Positions 44,356 to 56,623 of a stretch of DNA of 64,000 bases are shown here, piece by piece. A program made the position numbers and the translations under genes. Origin of the DNA: Rapana venosa. Its lineage: Eukaryota > Mollusca > Gastropoda > Neogastropoda > Muricidae. Below the pieces are notes generated by a model that had not been told where the DNA came from, searched no databases, and saw nothing but the letters and a program-made list of their open reading frames with translations. The stretch's first letter is position 1; each line of letters opens with the position of its first letter. The stretch spans positions 40,892,355 to 40,956,354 of the forward strand of contig CM054151.1 in NCBI GenBank assembly GCA_028751875.1, written 5' to 3'.

Positions 44356-44895
44356 TCACTTAGACACCAAGATCAACGCAATGCGCTCCCATGTCATATC
44401 CAAAGTTTCTGTATGCCCATGTGTAATTCGATTGGAACCCTGACTGCAGATATGGCTAGAAGTAGTACAGGCGTAGTGAGAATGAGATGCTTTCGTAGAC
44501 TCCATGGCAACTCCAACAAAGACCAAGAACAACGTAAAGCGTGCATTAAACAGAATCAGCAAACCATTGGACCCTAGTGAGACCTTCAAACGACTCGAGA
44601 ATCCAAGCGTAAACTTAAATGGAAAGGCAGTTCACAAGATCCAAAGGACTTGGCAAAGGACAATTTATACAAGGCAGTTTTATTAACTTTCCAAGGAGGA
44701 AGCAGAAGATCAGACCAAGGAAGAGCTGGGAGGAATAACAACAGCGAAATGGAACATGCCTAGAACTCACTAAACCCGGAGAAAGGAGCAGAACAAGAGA
44801 GGAATGGAGAACGAGGTTGAAGATTTACATTAGAGGGTGCCCCCACGGTCTGACAGACTACTGGGACAGAAAGATAATAGATAGAAATAATAAAA
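44356..44895 (+). pseudogene. LINE-A 3' end, degenerate
   Basis: Begins 'cttagacaccaagatcaacg' and follows the LINE-A C-terminus. 'catgtcatatccaaagtttc' and 'accctgactgcagatatgg' match the inverse of 38400-38480. The 3' motif 'agggtgcccccacggtctga' is followed by an ATAGAT-type tail at 44875-44890. It abuts the SINE-beta poly(AATA) tail, so one probably inserted into the other's tail. Confidence 0.75.
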
Positions 44896-44944
44896 TAAAT
44901 AAATTTTATACTTTTATTAATCACGTTGACTTTTAAATACATGC

Positions 44945-44948
44945 GTAA

Positions 44949-44983
<35 letters not shown>

Positions 44984-44991
44984 TGAGAGAG

Positions 44992-45029
<38 letters not shown>

Positions 45030-45030
45030 T
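44945..45030. repeat. GA microsatellite
   Basis: Interrupted (GA)n. Confidence 0.95.
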
Positions 45031-45059
45031 ACAAAGACAATGACAATGACAAAAGACAA

Positions 45060-45215
45060 TGACAAATTCTTTTATTATTCGAGGTTAATGAATAAGCCAT
45101 CATGTGCTTTTTATAGCATCCATTTACCCCGCCTAAGGATACATCCGTATAATAATACCCAATACTTATACTCTCACACATTAGAACAGAAGTGCAATAA
45201 CGCCTTTTTCCTTTC
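45060..45215 (-). mobile_element. SINE-beta tail fragment
   Basis: 'ttttattattcgaggttaat' with 'aagccatcatgtgcttttta' then 'accccgcctaaggatac': inverse SINE-beta tail. Confidence 0.6.
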
Positions 45216-45740
45216 AACCTCAAACTCCCAATAACACGCCCCCCAAAAAAAAACCCTCAAAAAAACCAACCCCCTCACCCCCCACAAACCCAACCAACAA
45301 AGAAAAATAAAAAACAAACCAACCTAAAGAAGAAAAAAAAGACCCAACACAAGAAACCAACAACAAGAATCAACAACAAAACCAAGAAAATAACAACCAA
45401 GACTTAAAAACGACATAAAATAAACATCTACACATTGTCAACACAGTGTGTCCACATCTTGTTACGATATATCAAATAAGATATTGTCTAATATGGGCAT
45501 TCATTAAAACTTAAGTTACAGCGACAAGCCAAAAAAGTATTGAAAAAAACAGTAATGAATCCTACAACATGATACCCTAAAACTATAAGCAAAAGATAAA
45601 AGTGTTAGAGCGAGAGAGCTGAGATCAGAGACAGAGACAGAGTGTGTGTGTGTGAGATTTGTTGTGAGTGTGTGTGTGTGTTTCAAGAAAAAATCCAAGT
45701 ATAAAATTGCTCAAACAGTAACACCATCACCATCAACAAC
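45216..45740. other. A/C-rich and unassigned sequence
   Basis: 45235-45410 is A/C-rich low complexity. A short GT tract lies at 45640-45685. No gene. Confidence 0.5.
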
Positions 45741-45749
45741 CACTCTCAG

Positions 45750-45815
45750 ATGAGAGAGAGAGAGAGAGAGAGATGAGAGAGAGAGATACAAGTCAAGTCA
45801 AGTCAAGTCAAAAAT
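45750..45815. repeat. GA tract plus AAGTC pentanucleotide repeat
   Basis: (GA)n at 45753-45788, then 'caagtcaagtcaagtcaagt' (45789-45810). Confidence 0.9.
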
Positions 45816-46845
45816 ATATTCCAGATGGTCACAGAGAAATAAAATGCCATGCATTATGCTTTTTTCATCAAGCCATCTATCTAAGAACAAATTTTCTATG
45901 ATTATACAAGACACTACATTATTGGTCATTTACCATTAAACTAAACCAGTAAAAAAAGAGGAAAGAATCTGATAAGGAAATACAATGAAAAAACAAAATC
46001 CCACATAACCATATACATCGCGAACTACCCATACCTTGTCACAACCTTAGCGCGTGCGCGTTCACGTCCACACACACATTTACATAAAAATGATTTTTAA
46101 GACTTAAAAAAAATGAAATTATAAAACGTACAAGACAAATATATAACTTCAACCGTTACGGATTCCATCCCATCTTTCACTTTTTAAACTTAAGAAAATA
46201 AAAAGGTAACAGGAAAAAAACGTAGAAAATACAAGTCATAGTCGTCATTACTGACAAAAATACCTTCAATGACCCCCTCCTCACCTCCCCACCCAGCAAA
46301 CGTGTGGCTTTTTATGCGCGTCATACATTTCAAATAGCGACTATTAAAAATAGACATATGTCACATAATAACTATCAAAGCAAGAAAGAGTAAAAAAGAA
46401 TACAATAATCGTTATAATAATAGAGATACAATTATAACATCAAACACCACATCACCATGAACAACAATAAAACAAATGAACCCCATCACCATGAGACAAC
46501 ACATAACGATGATAACAGAAAAGCATTGGAAAGGAAGTGGATGGGTGAGGATTATCAATGGGGAAGGGGAAATCACACCTTCAATCAAATAGATAAATTA
46601 AATAATTTTAAAAAACCAGTTATTCAAACAAGTAGAACCCCTAAACGATACAGAAATTCAAAAGCCCAAAACCACTGGACTAATCAAACTAAAACAAAAT
46701 CAAACCAAAGCGTAACGCTAATAATAGTACAAATAAACTCATCTCTTTAACTGCAAAAAAAACTCTACATCCACGATAAAATCTATTGAATTAGACAAAC
46801 CAAGGGCCCGAGGAGAGGAAAGGCGCGTGGAGACGGGAGAGGAGA
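45816..46845. other. Unassigned AT-rich sequence
   Basis: About 1 kb without coding signal or recognised repeat. Confidence 0.4.
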
Positions 46846-46849
46846 GGAG

Positions 46850-46895
46850 AGGAGAGGATAGGAGAAGAGAGAGAGAGAGAGAGAGAAGAGAGATT

Positions 46896-46936
<41 letters not shown>
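46850..46936. repeat. GA / GGAGA microsatellite
   Basis: (GGAGA)n then interrupted (GA)n. Confidence 0.95.
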
Positions 46937-47099
46937 CTATCAAGCAATCAGGTCTACCTAAAAAGATTCTTATTAAAATACCTCCTTTCACATGTTCAAC
47001 AATATCCGAAATATTTACTAGCATGCATCATTACTCATACTTCATTTGCAAAAAAATGTGCCTCTTTCCTGCCTCCCCTCCGCCACACATAAACAGTGA

Positions 47100-48450
47100 G
47101 TGACTGTAGAATTGCTAGTCACAGAAAGACAAACTTGAATTTTTTGTTGTTTGTAAGGATATCATTGGTGCGGAAAATGTAAGTTTGGTTGAATTTGTCG
47201 TTATTAAACAGTTGAGATTTCCTTATTCGTCAAATCTCTAGGCATTCAAAGCATAAAGGCTTTATTATCTGTGTCGAGAACTGATTTTTGTTTTTTAAAC
47301 AATTTTAAGAGCGTTTGGGAGCTTAGTACCATAAGTCACAACCTGAGTACAAGAAGATTGTTTATGTAAAGATTATATCTTGGTCCTCGGAAATGTTAGT
47401 AATGATTATGTCTGTGTTCATTGATTTGAAGCTATTGGTGATCTTTGGAGGGCATTTCCATTGACAACATACTGGACAAATAGAGCTTTATTTAGAGATA
47501 AAGTCTGTTTTGAAGGATTAGTGATAGTTTGTTATCTTCATAATCGAATATGGTTAGGGACTCGAAATTAGTAGAACAAGTGTCAGAGCTCTTTTAAATA
47601 ATGTTATGAAACAATAAATAAAAAATGATAACAGCTGCAGCTGTCCCAAAGAGAGAAGCATAGTCAACCTATAGTGCAAATATGGCCGCAAAAAAAAGAG
47701 CTTTGCGAGAGTGGTTATTCAGAAAATGTTTTATTTTTGATAACAGAAGTAGCTTTGTACGAAAGGATATTCCTAGCGCCATAACATGGTCAGTCCAATT
47801 AAGATTATGTCAAAAATAACACCGATAATTCAGTGGTAGTCAGCATCTACAATTACACATTTACCAAACAACAGAGGTTGGAATTTATTCTTTCATGTTT
47901 TTGTCTCTTTTGACTTGCTAGTACATGCATACACATAGTTATAATCGCGTATTTAGGGACATATGGTTTGAGGTCTGAGTCCAAGTAACCATCTTGCAAT
48001 ATTGTGGTTGAAGTTTGATTGTAAGTCTGTGGGGGTCAGAATCACTACAGTAGAGGATGTGTCTCAGCAAACATTCACAGCTACCATTCTAAAATTGGGG
48101 AAAGTCAATTACATAGATTGAAAATAGAAGAGGACCCATATATTGACCCCTTGTGGTACTCCAAGTTTTAATAGGTACTAGTTCTGATGTTAAGATATAT
48201 GCAGTTACAAGCTGCTGGCCTAATCGACAAAAAGCTTTTTCAAAAGATTATCAAATTCTGGTATGTAAGTTTATACAAGTAAGTTAACAGCAATAATAAG
48301 GAATGATTGAATACAACAAATGCTTTTCACAGTCAACAAAAAGAAGGACCTGTATATTAAAATATTTCATGAAATTCTGTAGGAGACTGTCTGTAATTTG
48401 TGTAAGAGTTGTGTGACATGGAATAAAATTTTAACGAACCCTTACTGGAT
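47100..48450 (-). pseudogene. LINE-C, L2/CR1-like RT, copy 1 (3' half)
   Basis: Minus strand: 'FRKF..TTLTQITDSLLQNF' style text near 48370-48440; the conserved 'GVPQG' at 48145-48162; 'SQKRQKHERIN' near 47890-47930; SVIKNKTFSE near 47710-47745; 'LNKALF' with VQYVVNGNA near 47455-47500. The order fits the RT palm to C-terminus of an L2/CR1-type LINE. Stops and frameshifts are throughout. The 5' end is missing; GA repeat and a SINE-beta tail follow. Confidence 0.7.
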
Positions 48451-48564
48451 CTTCATTTATAATTGTAGATAACAAAGTAGGAATATACGGAATAATGTAT
48501 AAGTATATTCGAATGGGTTTAGGTAAACAGACTGATTGAAATTGTTCGTAATTTGAAGGAAAGG

Positions 48565-48672
48565 AGAGAAAAATAGAGATAGAGAGAGAGAGAGAGAAGA
48601 GAGAGAGGAGAGAAATATGATAGATAGAGAGAGAGAGAAGAGAGAGAGAGAGGGGTGGGGGTGTGAGTGAGA
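48565..48672. repeat. GA microsatellite
   Basis: Interrupted (GA)n with a GGGGTGGGGG end. Confidence 0.95.
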
Positions 48673-48684
48673 GAAGAATGACAA

Positions 48685-48785
48685 TGAAAAAATTCTTATA
48701 TTACGAGGATAATGAAAAAGCACCCATGTGCAATTTTACATCAAGACCCCGCCGTTAAGGCAATAAATAAAATAAAATAAAATAA
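48685..48785 (-). mobile_element. SINE-beta tail fragment
   Basis: 'ttacgaggataatgaaaaag' then 'acccatgtgcaattttacat' and 'agaccccgccgttaagg': inverse SINE-beta tail. (AAAT)n follows at 48765-48785. Confidence 0.65.
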
Positions 48786-49150
48786 AGCCTAAACAATACA
48801 CCTACACAGTAAAGGGAAAAATCAACACAAAAATCCCCACAAAAATCACCGAGAGAAAAAAAAGTGAAAAAAAAAAGTAGTAAAAGTATAGTCAGAAAGC
48901 AAAACGTACAACACAGAAACACCCCGAAAAAAATAGCAATAACCAAGAGCTCACAAAAGCGGCAACAACCAACAAGGGGAGAGGTGACACTGAGTAGTTT
49001 CTCCCATAACAATCAACAATACCCAAACAACAACAACCCCAAACCCAAACCAAAACAGAACGAAACAAAGCAGAACCTCCATAAAATAAAGGAGAACAAA
49101 CGCACTAAAATCATGTTTTCAATAACACAATAGCTAAATACGAAAAACAT
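48786..49150. other. A-rich low-complexity sequence
   Basis: A/C-rich, no gene. Confidence 0.5.
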
Positions 49151-49154
49151 ACCA

Positions 49155-49167
49155 CAATGAAGAGAGA

Positions 49168-49210
<43 letters not shown>

Positions 49211-49218
49211 AGAGAGAT

Positions 49219-49255
<37 letters not shown>

Positions 49256-49260
49256 GATAA
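49155..49260. repeat. GA microsatellite
   Basis: Interrupted (GA)n. Confidence 0.95.
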
Positions 49261-49264
49261 TTTG

Positions 49265-51250
49265 GTAAAATGTAAGGGAGGATATATTTACAGTTGATTT
49301 CCAACAATCAACTGGGATTTTTATATTTTGATGCCTCACGTTGATGAAAAAATGACAATTGGAAAGATTGTAATGATTGGTGTTGTCTAAATGAGTGCAG
49401 GAAGGAGTTCCACACACAGGCCTGGATAAGAGTAAGCTAGACTTGAACAAATCTACATCTTGGGATTGAACACTCGGCTTTGCAGTATTTACATGGAGTG
49501 ATTCATTGGGAACTTCTCTTTAAGGATGAAGGGAAAAGTTCCATCATTAACTAAACATCATGATGCCTTTGTTAACTGCTTAGTCTTTGGTGAGAAGGGG
49601 AAAAATATTTAACTGGATAGTATGATCCAACTAATCTAGTAAGGTAGTCTTCTTCAGAAGAACCAGTTTAAAGTCTGGCACGTTTAACAGACTTAATAAT
49701 GGTTTCATAGTGTTTGCACAGAAGAATACCCACAGTGTTGAAGCATAATCAATTGAAGGATTGTATAAAAGCTTGATAATGTAATAGTTTTCTGAATGAA
49801 AAGTCAAGAAAATGTTTGATTTTATCAATTGGATACTCTTAGAAGACATTATTTGCACAGAATGGAAATGTGAAAGGTACCAGCTGAGAATTTCCATCAT
49901 TGTTACTCCTAGAACTTTGTGTTGAGAGGCTGGTCGTGTTACCTATTACAATAAGGAATGGAGAAAATTTATGAGATAGATTTGTCGCTATTTGTTCAGT
50001 AGTGATAAGCATGGCATTAAGTTTTATGGGGGTAGCATAGATATTGATAAATTTCAGTCCATTTGACAAGATCATCAGTGCTATTTTTGCATGACCCCCC
50101 CCTCCCACCCCCCCCCCCCTCTTGCAAGAGATATTAATGTCAGTATGGTTTTTTTAGTATGTAGGTTGTACGTCCAGCCAAAAGTTCGCATTTAGATTTG
50201 ATATGGAGAGGAATTGACTGCTGAAACAGCAAAGCGAATCCAGATCATTAGAAACAAAATGCCATAAACCTACTGTGGGACATATCCTTGAGAGAACGAA
50301 AGACCACTGAAATTTGTCAAGAGACATATAACACTGGCTGGCAGGGTTCCACAGGCACCCCTTCTCACTCATTGTCAAGAAAAAAAGTCTGACATGTTCG
50401 GCCACGTCACCCGTCACAAACACTCAGCTCAAAAACAAACTGCAGGGAACACACGAAGGTGGCAGAAAGAGGGGAAGACAGAACAAGTCATGGATGGACA
50501 ACATCAGAGAATGGACCAGGATGAATGACTCGGCACTACAGACGCAGAGCCGAGACCGAGATGGATGGAGGAGGCAATACCACGAGCAAACGTCTTTCGT
50601 GTCTCCCCCACGTACGCCAATGTCACGGGTCCTAGATTGAGATGGAGAGGAAGGACATTTATGTATAATGAAAATTATAATAGTGCTATAATGAACCCGA
50701 GGTACCTCCAAACTGAATAGGGATGTAGTGTGGAAGTGGACTGTAGCAATTGAAACAACACTGTTGCCTGTATGTAGAAAAGAACAAGAAGTTCAAGAGT
50801 ATTTGAATATAGATTATATAAGTCTAGCTTTTTAATTGAGAAATCGGCGTCAATTGGTATCAATGCTTTTTGAAATCCATACATAATACTTCACAAAATT
50901 TATTTCATAAATGTAGACAGCCAATTGTCACCAAGACTATCAAGCCGATGCACGAGGGTACATTTTCAAAATCCAGACTGATTTGGGTGAAGTAATTGAT
51001 AAAAACAATAGTAAAGTACTATGTTGATTAACTCAAATGTTTTCCAAGGTAATATGAAAAGGTAAGATAAAATTGATTGGCCAATAATTTGAGGATCGGA
51101 AGTGTCTCCAGACTTGTGGATCGGAATTCACACTAGCATATTGAAAGCGTTGGGGAAATAGTTCCTAAGAAGAAAAAGGTTAATAGATATGTGTCAGAGT
51201 GTCCTGAAATAACTGGAGCTGAGATTTTTCAGTATTCTGCCATCTATTCC
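49265..51250 (-). pseudogene. LINE-C copy 2, RT and C-terminus (3' part of an interrupted element)
   Basis: Minus strand: 'GIDGRILK' near 51235; 'IPIHKSGDTSDP' near 51100-51135; 'HPNQSGF' near 50965-50985; 'GFQKALIPIDADF' near 50840-50880. The 'GVPQG' position reads EVPRV near 50695-50710. After an interruption, KFINIYATPIKLNAMLITTEQ appears near 49990-50055, 'LYNPSIDYASTLW' near 49730-49770 and 'LLKKTTLLD' near 49631-49660. 'CVWNSFLHSFRQHQSLQSF' near 49365-49425 closes the RT. The catalytic box region is lost at the interruption (50100-50165). Its 5' part lies at 54545-55075. Confidence 0.75.
50166..50645 (+). pseudogene. LINE-D 3' end inserted in LINE-C
   Basis: Plus strand: 'FGHVTRH' at about 50397-50417, then, one frame over, an intact 66-codon end at 50440-50640. 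That end reads LQGTHEGGRKRGRQNKSW, MDNIREWTRMN, SRDRDGWRRQYHEQ and a stop after 'PMSRVLD'. This is the C-terminal block of an RTE-like RT, a different family from LINE-A (no GGGTGCCCCC motif). It splits the LINE-C reading between the GVPQG-equivalent and catalytic blocks. Confidence 0.7.
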
Positions 51251-51254
51251 AACA

Positions 51255-54200
51255 CGTCAGGTCAGAGACCTCTCCTCTGCAACGTACTCATTAACCCAGT
51301 ACCAAACTAGCCACTTGTGGGGAGTAAACCCAATAAAAAAAAATGCCGACCTGGAGAGGGATGGGCTCCGCCAGGTTTGATTTGCCCAAGACACATCCAT
51401 GAAGAAGACAGCGCGAGAATCTCCATACCGGATCGTTCGTCGCCGGGTTACCAAGGACCCGCGCCATTTCTGTATGCTCATAGGACAGAGGTCGAAAGTA
51501 TGCTACTGATTAAAAAAAACAGCAAAATCCGTGGCCAAAACAACACTATCATTGGCACATTGGAGATGTACATACACTAAAGAGCTGGCAGGCAAAGAGG
51601 AAGAACTGACACATGAGATGGTCCAGTATATCAAATGGCACATCCTTGGGCTCTGCGAAGTAAGGTGGAAAAAAAGTGGGAGAAACATCGACCCAGAAGA
51701 ACCCAAATTATACTACAGTGGAAAACGGATAAACTCATTTACATGGCATGGGGTTTCACGTTCACAAAGAACACGCGTGAGAACACCGTCATGAGCTGTC
51801 CAGCCTGTGTCCAGCAGAACTTATTACCATCCGCCTGAGAGCAACCCCCTTTAACATAACTGTATACAGTGGCATACGCCCCCTATATCAGACTGCACAG
51901 ATGAAACCAAAGAAGAATGTTATGACCACACAAGAGGTTCTAGAATCAAACACCAGAGAGACATCATGTTGTGCAAGTGACAGGACGCCCAAGGGTATGA
52001 AGAAGATGATGGAAGAGATTGGGAGGGTTATTGTGGGCCACATTGCAATAACGAATCAAATGAAAGAGGCTGAGACTCCTGGAGTTTGCCAATTAACAAC
52101 CACCTCCAGCTAGTGAATACACTTGGCCACACAAGAAGTCAAGAAAATGGACAGGCATAGCCCAAATGGAGAACACCACAACCAAATAGACTACATCATG
52201 GTGAAAAAGACGGTTTCGAGTCCTAGCGTAACACGCACAATCACGAAGTTTCCAGGAGCATACAAAGGGAGAGATCAAGATACTTGTGAAGATGACTTTC
52301 GACTGACGTCTAAAGAAAATCCACAAGTCGAACAAATCAGGATCAAAATTGACGCTCGAGAAGCTGAAGGACCCTGAGGTAAGTAGAAATTATTCAAGCA
52401 TGAAAGGTGGAATGTTTGCAGCCACTCACTGTGATAGACTCAGACAAAGATACACTGACGAATAGTTCTCACTCATCGATCAGTTGACTTGGCGCGTGTT
52501 CTGGTGCTGAGAGTCGGGGGGAGGTGGCGTGTTCTGTGGCCAGCGAGCACCGAACTGTCACAAAACCCAATGGGTCACACTAACATCCTACAACTATGCG
52601 ACAACGTTAGAGAAGTTGAAAGAAAAAGAAAAATGAAACAAAAGAAAGAGCAAACAATATAGGGCATCAACAAAAGAATCAGAAGTCATGACGGAGGCAA
52701 AAAGAGAAATGGATCGGTGAACAGTGCCAGACATTAAGAGAACATCAAGAAAAACAATAGCAAGAAAGCATAACACTGGTGAAGACCTGACTAAGCATAA
52801 AACAGGGAAAAGGTTTAAACAATCCAAGACAAAAATGGAAGTGACCTCCACTGACGACCAGGAAAATCAGAACAGATGGACAGAATACAACTCCACCTGT
52901 ATAACTATAGAACCGGCAAAAGATCTCTAGAATGTCCTTAATGAACCCGCCAGCTAAGACACAGACAGTCACCTAATCCTCCCTAGAAGAAGTGGAAACA
53001 GCAGTCAGATCGCTGAAAAAGGGGAAGGTCAGCAGTGGCTGACACAATCCAGCTGGTTGGTTCAAGCTGAGGGGAAGCCAGACAGCGCCCTACTAAGGAA
53101 TCTGCAACAAGGTCGGCAGACAGGAAAAAGGCCAACACCATGGACCAGTCACTCATCATCACCTCCCCAAGAAGGAAATCTACAACATGTCCATAAATTA
53201 CCTACAACAATCAGCTCATAAGCCACCCAATCAAGGTCATGCTGCAGATAATATGTGAATTGACTGACACCACAAGCAGAGACCCCTCATTGCTGATGAA
53301 CAAGCAGGATTCAGGAGCAGGCGCAGCACAACAGAACAGATATTCAACATCAGAAATATGTGAGTGTACCATCCAATCAACAAGCCCATTATCCATGTAT
53401 TAATCGATTTTAAGAAGGCATTTGTACAGGGTGGTGCATCAGCATTGTGGCAATCCAAGAATATGTACAAGCATCAATGCAAACCTGATCAAGTCATTCA
53501 AACAGCTCGTACAGCGAGGCCACCACGTGCAGTGGATATCTACAACATACAGACATTGGAGAATGGAATTTGACAACAGTTGGAGTAAGGCAGGGCTGAC
53601 TACTCTCACCCACTCTTTTCACATCTACCTTGAGAGAATCATGGCTAATGCACTGAACATCAAGAGGATCATCAGCATTGGTGGCAAAACGATCACAAAC
53701 CTCCGCTTCGGTCAGATGAACATTGCTGGAAAAGCAGGATCATAAAAAGAGCTGCCAGCCTTAACAGAAACACCTGAATAAGGCCTCCAAAACACATACG
53801 GCATGTAAATTCATTGCAGAGAAGACCAACAGATGACTAATAACCACCAATCGGCATTAGCACAGATATCAGGGTTAATGACCAGAAGCAAGGAAACAGA
53901 TCAAAGCTAACAAGTACCTGTAGCCATTGTTATCAGACCATAGGCCCAAGCCCGGAAGTAGTATGCAGGACTGCACAGACAAGAACAGCACGTTGTCAAA
54001 ACTAAAACACCATCTGGAAGTAGAAAAAAATATCTCACTTATCTCCAGATCAACTAAGAGCTCCCTTGTCATATCCATGTTCTGAATGCCTGTGAAATCA
54101 TGGACCCTGACTTCAGAATAAGGAGAGAAGAGTACAGGCGGAGGAGATGAGTGATGCTTTCGGAGACACCTAGTCCTCATACCTACAAAGACACATAAGC

Positions 54201-54540
54201 AACGAAAGCGTGCATAACAGAAACAGCAAACCATATACGCCTATAAGAAAACCTCAAAACGAACGAGAAAAAGCGTAAACATAAATGGAATGGGCATGTC
54301 AAACAAGATCCAAAGGACTGCAAAGACAAATATAAACAAGGCCACTGACCAAGGGAGGAAGGAAGAAGTATGCAGTCCAAGGAAGAGCAGGTAAGGAAAA
54401 CATCAGCCTGAATGGACAGGCCAAGAACTCAACAAACCCTGAGAAAGGCAGACAGAGAGAGGAAAGGAGGAACAGATGTTTAGATCGTGGGAGGGTGCCC
54501 CCACGGTCGTACAGACTACGGACAGATAGATAGATAGAAG
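51255..54540 (+). pseudogene. LINE-A, near full-length, degenerate
   Basis: 5' leader from about 51255. Endonuclease: 'ELTHEMVQYIKWHILGLC' then 'EVRWKKSG' at 51605-51680, 'EEPKLYYSGK' near 51700, HNQIDYIMVKKTVSS at 52178-52225. Linker 'KLKDPEV' near 52360. RT: a trace of 'LISHPIKVMLQIIC' at 53212-53258, 'VLIDFKKAF' at 53397-53420, 'NLIKSFKQLVQRGH' at 53482-53525, 'SIGGKTITNLRF' at 53675-53712. The following catalytic FADD reads F-G-Q-M, so it is destroyed. The C-terminus appears in broken frames to 'gggtgcccccacggtcg' (54487), then a GATA tail (54523-54540). Stops in every domain: dead. It is the reference copy for the family here. Confidence 0.8.
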
Positions 54541-54544
54541 ATAC

Positions 54545-55075
54545 CATCAAACTGACTGCGTACATGATTGTTTGAGGATATACAGGAAATTATAGACCCT
54601 CAGAAACAGAAAGACATGGTATGTGGATATTTGATGGAATACGGTTATCTTGGCAGTATTGTTTAAAGTAGTGCACTGGAAAAGATCATTTGGACTTCGG
54701 TTAACAATTTGTGATAAATAAGTAGAGAAAAAATTAAATAAGAAGAAATTATAGATTTCATCAGAAATATCTATAATTACGATTAGAAGAGGAAGACAAT
54801 TGATTAATAGTATTGATTGATTGGCTTTTCCAAACAGTCTTGAATTTTATTAGGATGAAAAGAAGATTTTGGAAAATATTTCCTTAATCTCTTCGCCGTT
54901 TTGTGAGGTTTATGGCCATTTCTTAAATTTTATATTAGTCCTCCTGATAATTTATATGTTATATTAAGAAATCTCTAAGATAACATGCTTCAATCCTAGT
55001 TCCTTGTAAAACAAGGTGGTTGCGGACATTTTTGATTCCTTATGGATTTTTAATGGGCATGTTTATTATAGATTT
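54545..55075 (-). pseudogene. LINE-C copy 2, segment upstream of RT (5' part)
   Basis: Minus-strand text such as 'QLSSSSNRNYRYF' near 54770-54815, 'NDLFQCTTLNN'-like near 54660-54705 and 'CTQFDGI' near 54545-54570 resembles the pre-RT region of L2/CR1-type LINEs. It ends with DGI exactly where the 3' part at 51250 begins with GIDGR. The two pieces join into the family's 'QFDGIDGR' block, showing that LINE-A inserted here. Confidence 0.65.
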
Positions 55076-55076
55076 C

Positions 55077-55110
<34 letters not shown>

Positions 55111-55112
55111 TC
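55077..55112. repeat. GA microsatellite
   Basis: Interrupted (GA)n, followed by about 80 unassigned bases up to duplication B copy 2. Confidence 0.95.
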
Positions 55113-55672
55113 ATAAATGTCCATTAACCTTGAATCTGCCTTCATATCTACAAAGAAAATGTTCTAAACTATATATAAAATTATAATACTCAGCTAGGCC
55201 CTATAGGAAAAACAACAGCCCAAAAAAGTTATCAAATCATATTGAACAAAATTATATCATGACGACTAAATATATTCTGTACGTATAGTCTGAGATAATA
55301 TAGAATTATCTGCAGAAAAAACCCCATGTCTGGTGCTTTTAATAAAGGTGAAACCCATCAAAATTACAATCCTCAAATTAGAAGGAACAGTGCTTAGTAA
55401 AAACCAGTATGTCCTATTCTTAGAGTAGGCCTTAACTATGAAAGTTGAGCTGAAAGATGTTTCATCAACCAGTTAATATCTGAGGCTAGAAAGGACATAA
55501 CTTTTTAAAATAATAAGTTTACACAGGCATGTGAGACCAAGAAACCAAGGACACTGAAACAATATGGAGCTCAATATATAGTAACTTTCAAAATTAATCA
55601 ATGGACAAGAAGTTTAATTATCTGCTGCAGAATTATCTACATAAAACAACCCCTGGGGGGAAAAAAAAAAAA

Positions 55673-55908
55673 ATGAGACTATAAACCGAGGCCCTGAACG
55701 CAATCAAACCACTTGCATACACGTAAATCCTGTTCCCGCTTTCGAAGAGTAGGCCATATGTGAAGTGGGAACAGATGACAAAATTTACAAAACCCGCATA
55801 AACACGGGACTGAATGTAAAAAAAGCACATGAGTGCTTATTCCATTATCCTCGATATAAAAGAATAAATAAATCAATAAATAAAATAAATAAATAATTAA
55901 ACAAAGTT
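55673..55908 (+). mobile_element. SINE-beta (copy of 39290 element)
   Basis: Same 5'-truncated copy with the tail core at about 55841-55860. Confidence 0.8.
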
Positions 55909-56461
55909 TAGAAGCCATAATATAGCACTTGGTGTTCCAGCCCATGCTAACACAACTAATACTTATAAAGAAGCACATTTACTCGTCACATTCCTGAAAC
56001 AACAAAGATTGGCAGTATCCAAATTATGTGTTTCGAATTCACTCAGCTCCGAATTTCCAAGTGAAAGATGAAATTCTTAATGATCCAAGACCCTGGTTAT
56101 CAAAACGAGCAGGCAAGTTCCATTTCTCTACCAATTAAAATTAGCAGAGACATTAATGAAAGAAATGGGTATGAACATAACAATTCCAATTTTTCCAATG
56201 ATACCACAATGCCATCTTGTGAACATAGTTTTTATTCATAATACTGATGACACTGACTACAAGAAATGTAAAAAGGAAAGAAGATCAAAATCTGCTCACT
56301 GTTGAAGTAAAAGAGTCACGATGAAAGGAAAAAATGTTAATTATACTGGATGACCGTACTGCGGAATGAGCACAACTTGGGAAACATGATTCCTGTATAT
56401 TAAAGTACAAAACCCATACATTTCATTTAGGAAACATTTTACTAATTTATATCTGAATTAA

Positions 56462-56623
56462 ATTGCAACCCTTAATGGCCTTGAATATTTTATTCTAATA
56501 CGCTCTAATAAGAGCCACATTCTTTTTTGTGTATGTTGACTCAAAAGCAGTAATGGAAGGCACGTAAGAACTGACGGGTTTACATAAGGGAAAGATAGTG
56601 TATTGAGATTAAATTCTTATGCC
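56462..56623 (+). repeat. Long direct repeat flanking LINE-B, left (copy 2)
   Basis: Same as 40079-40240. Confidence 0.8.

Larger units (their letters stand above)
38812..47620. repeat. Direct duplication B, copy 1
   Basis: Recurs at 55195-64000 in the same orientation, offset 16383 (16381 after 42775). I saw only a handful of differences, for example near 41812-41820, 42774, 43105 and 43212-43222. The match begins at 'taggccctatagg'. The true end is not seen because copy 2 runs off the window. Confidence 0.97.
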
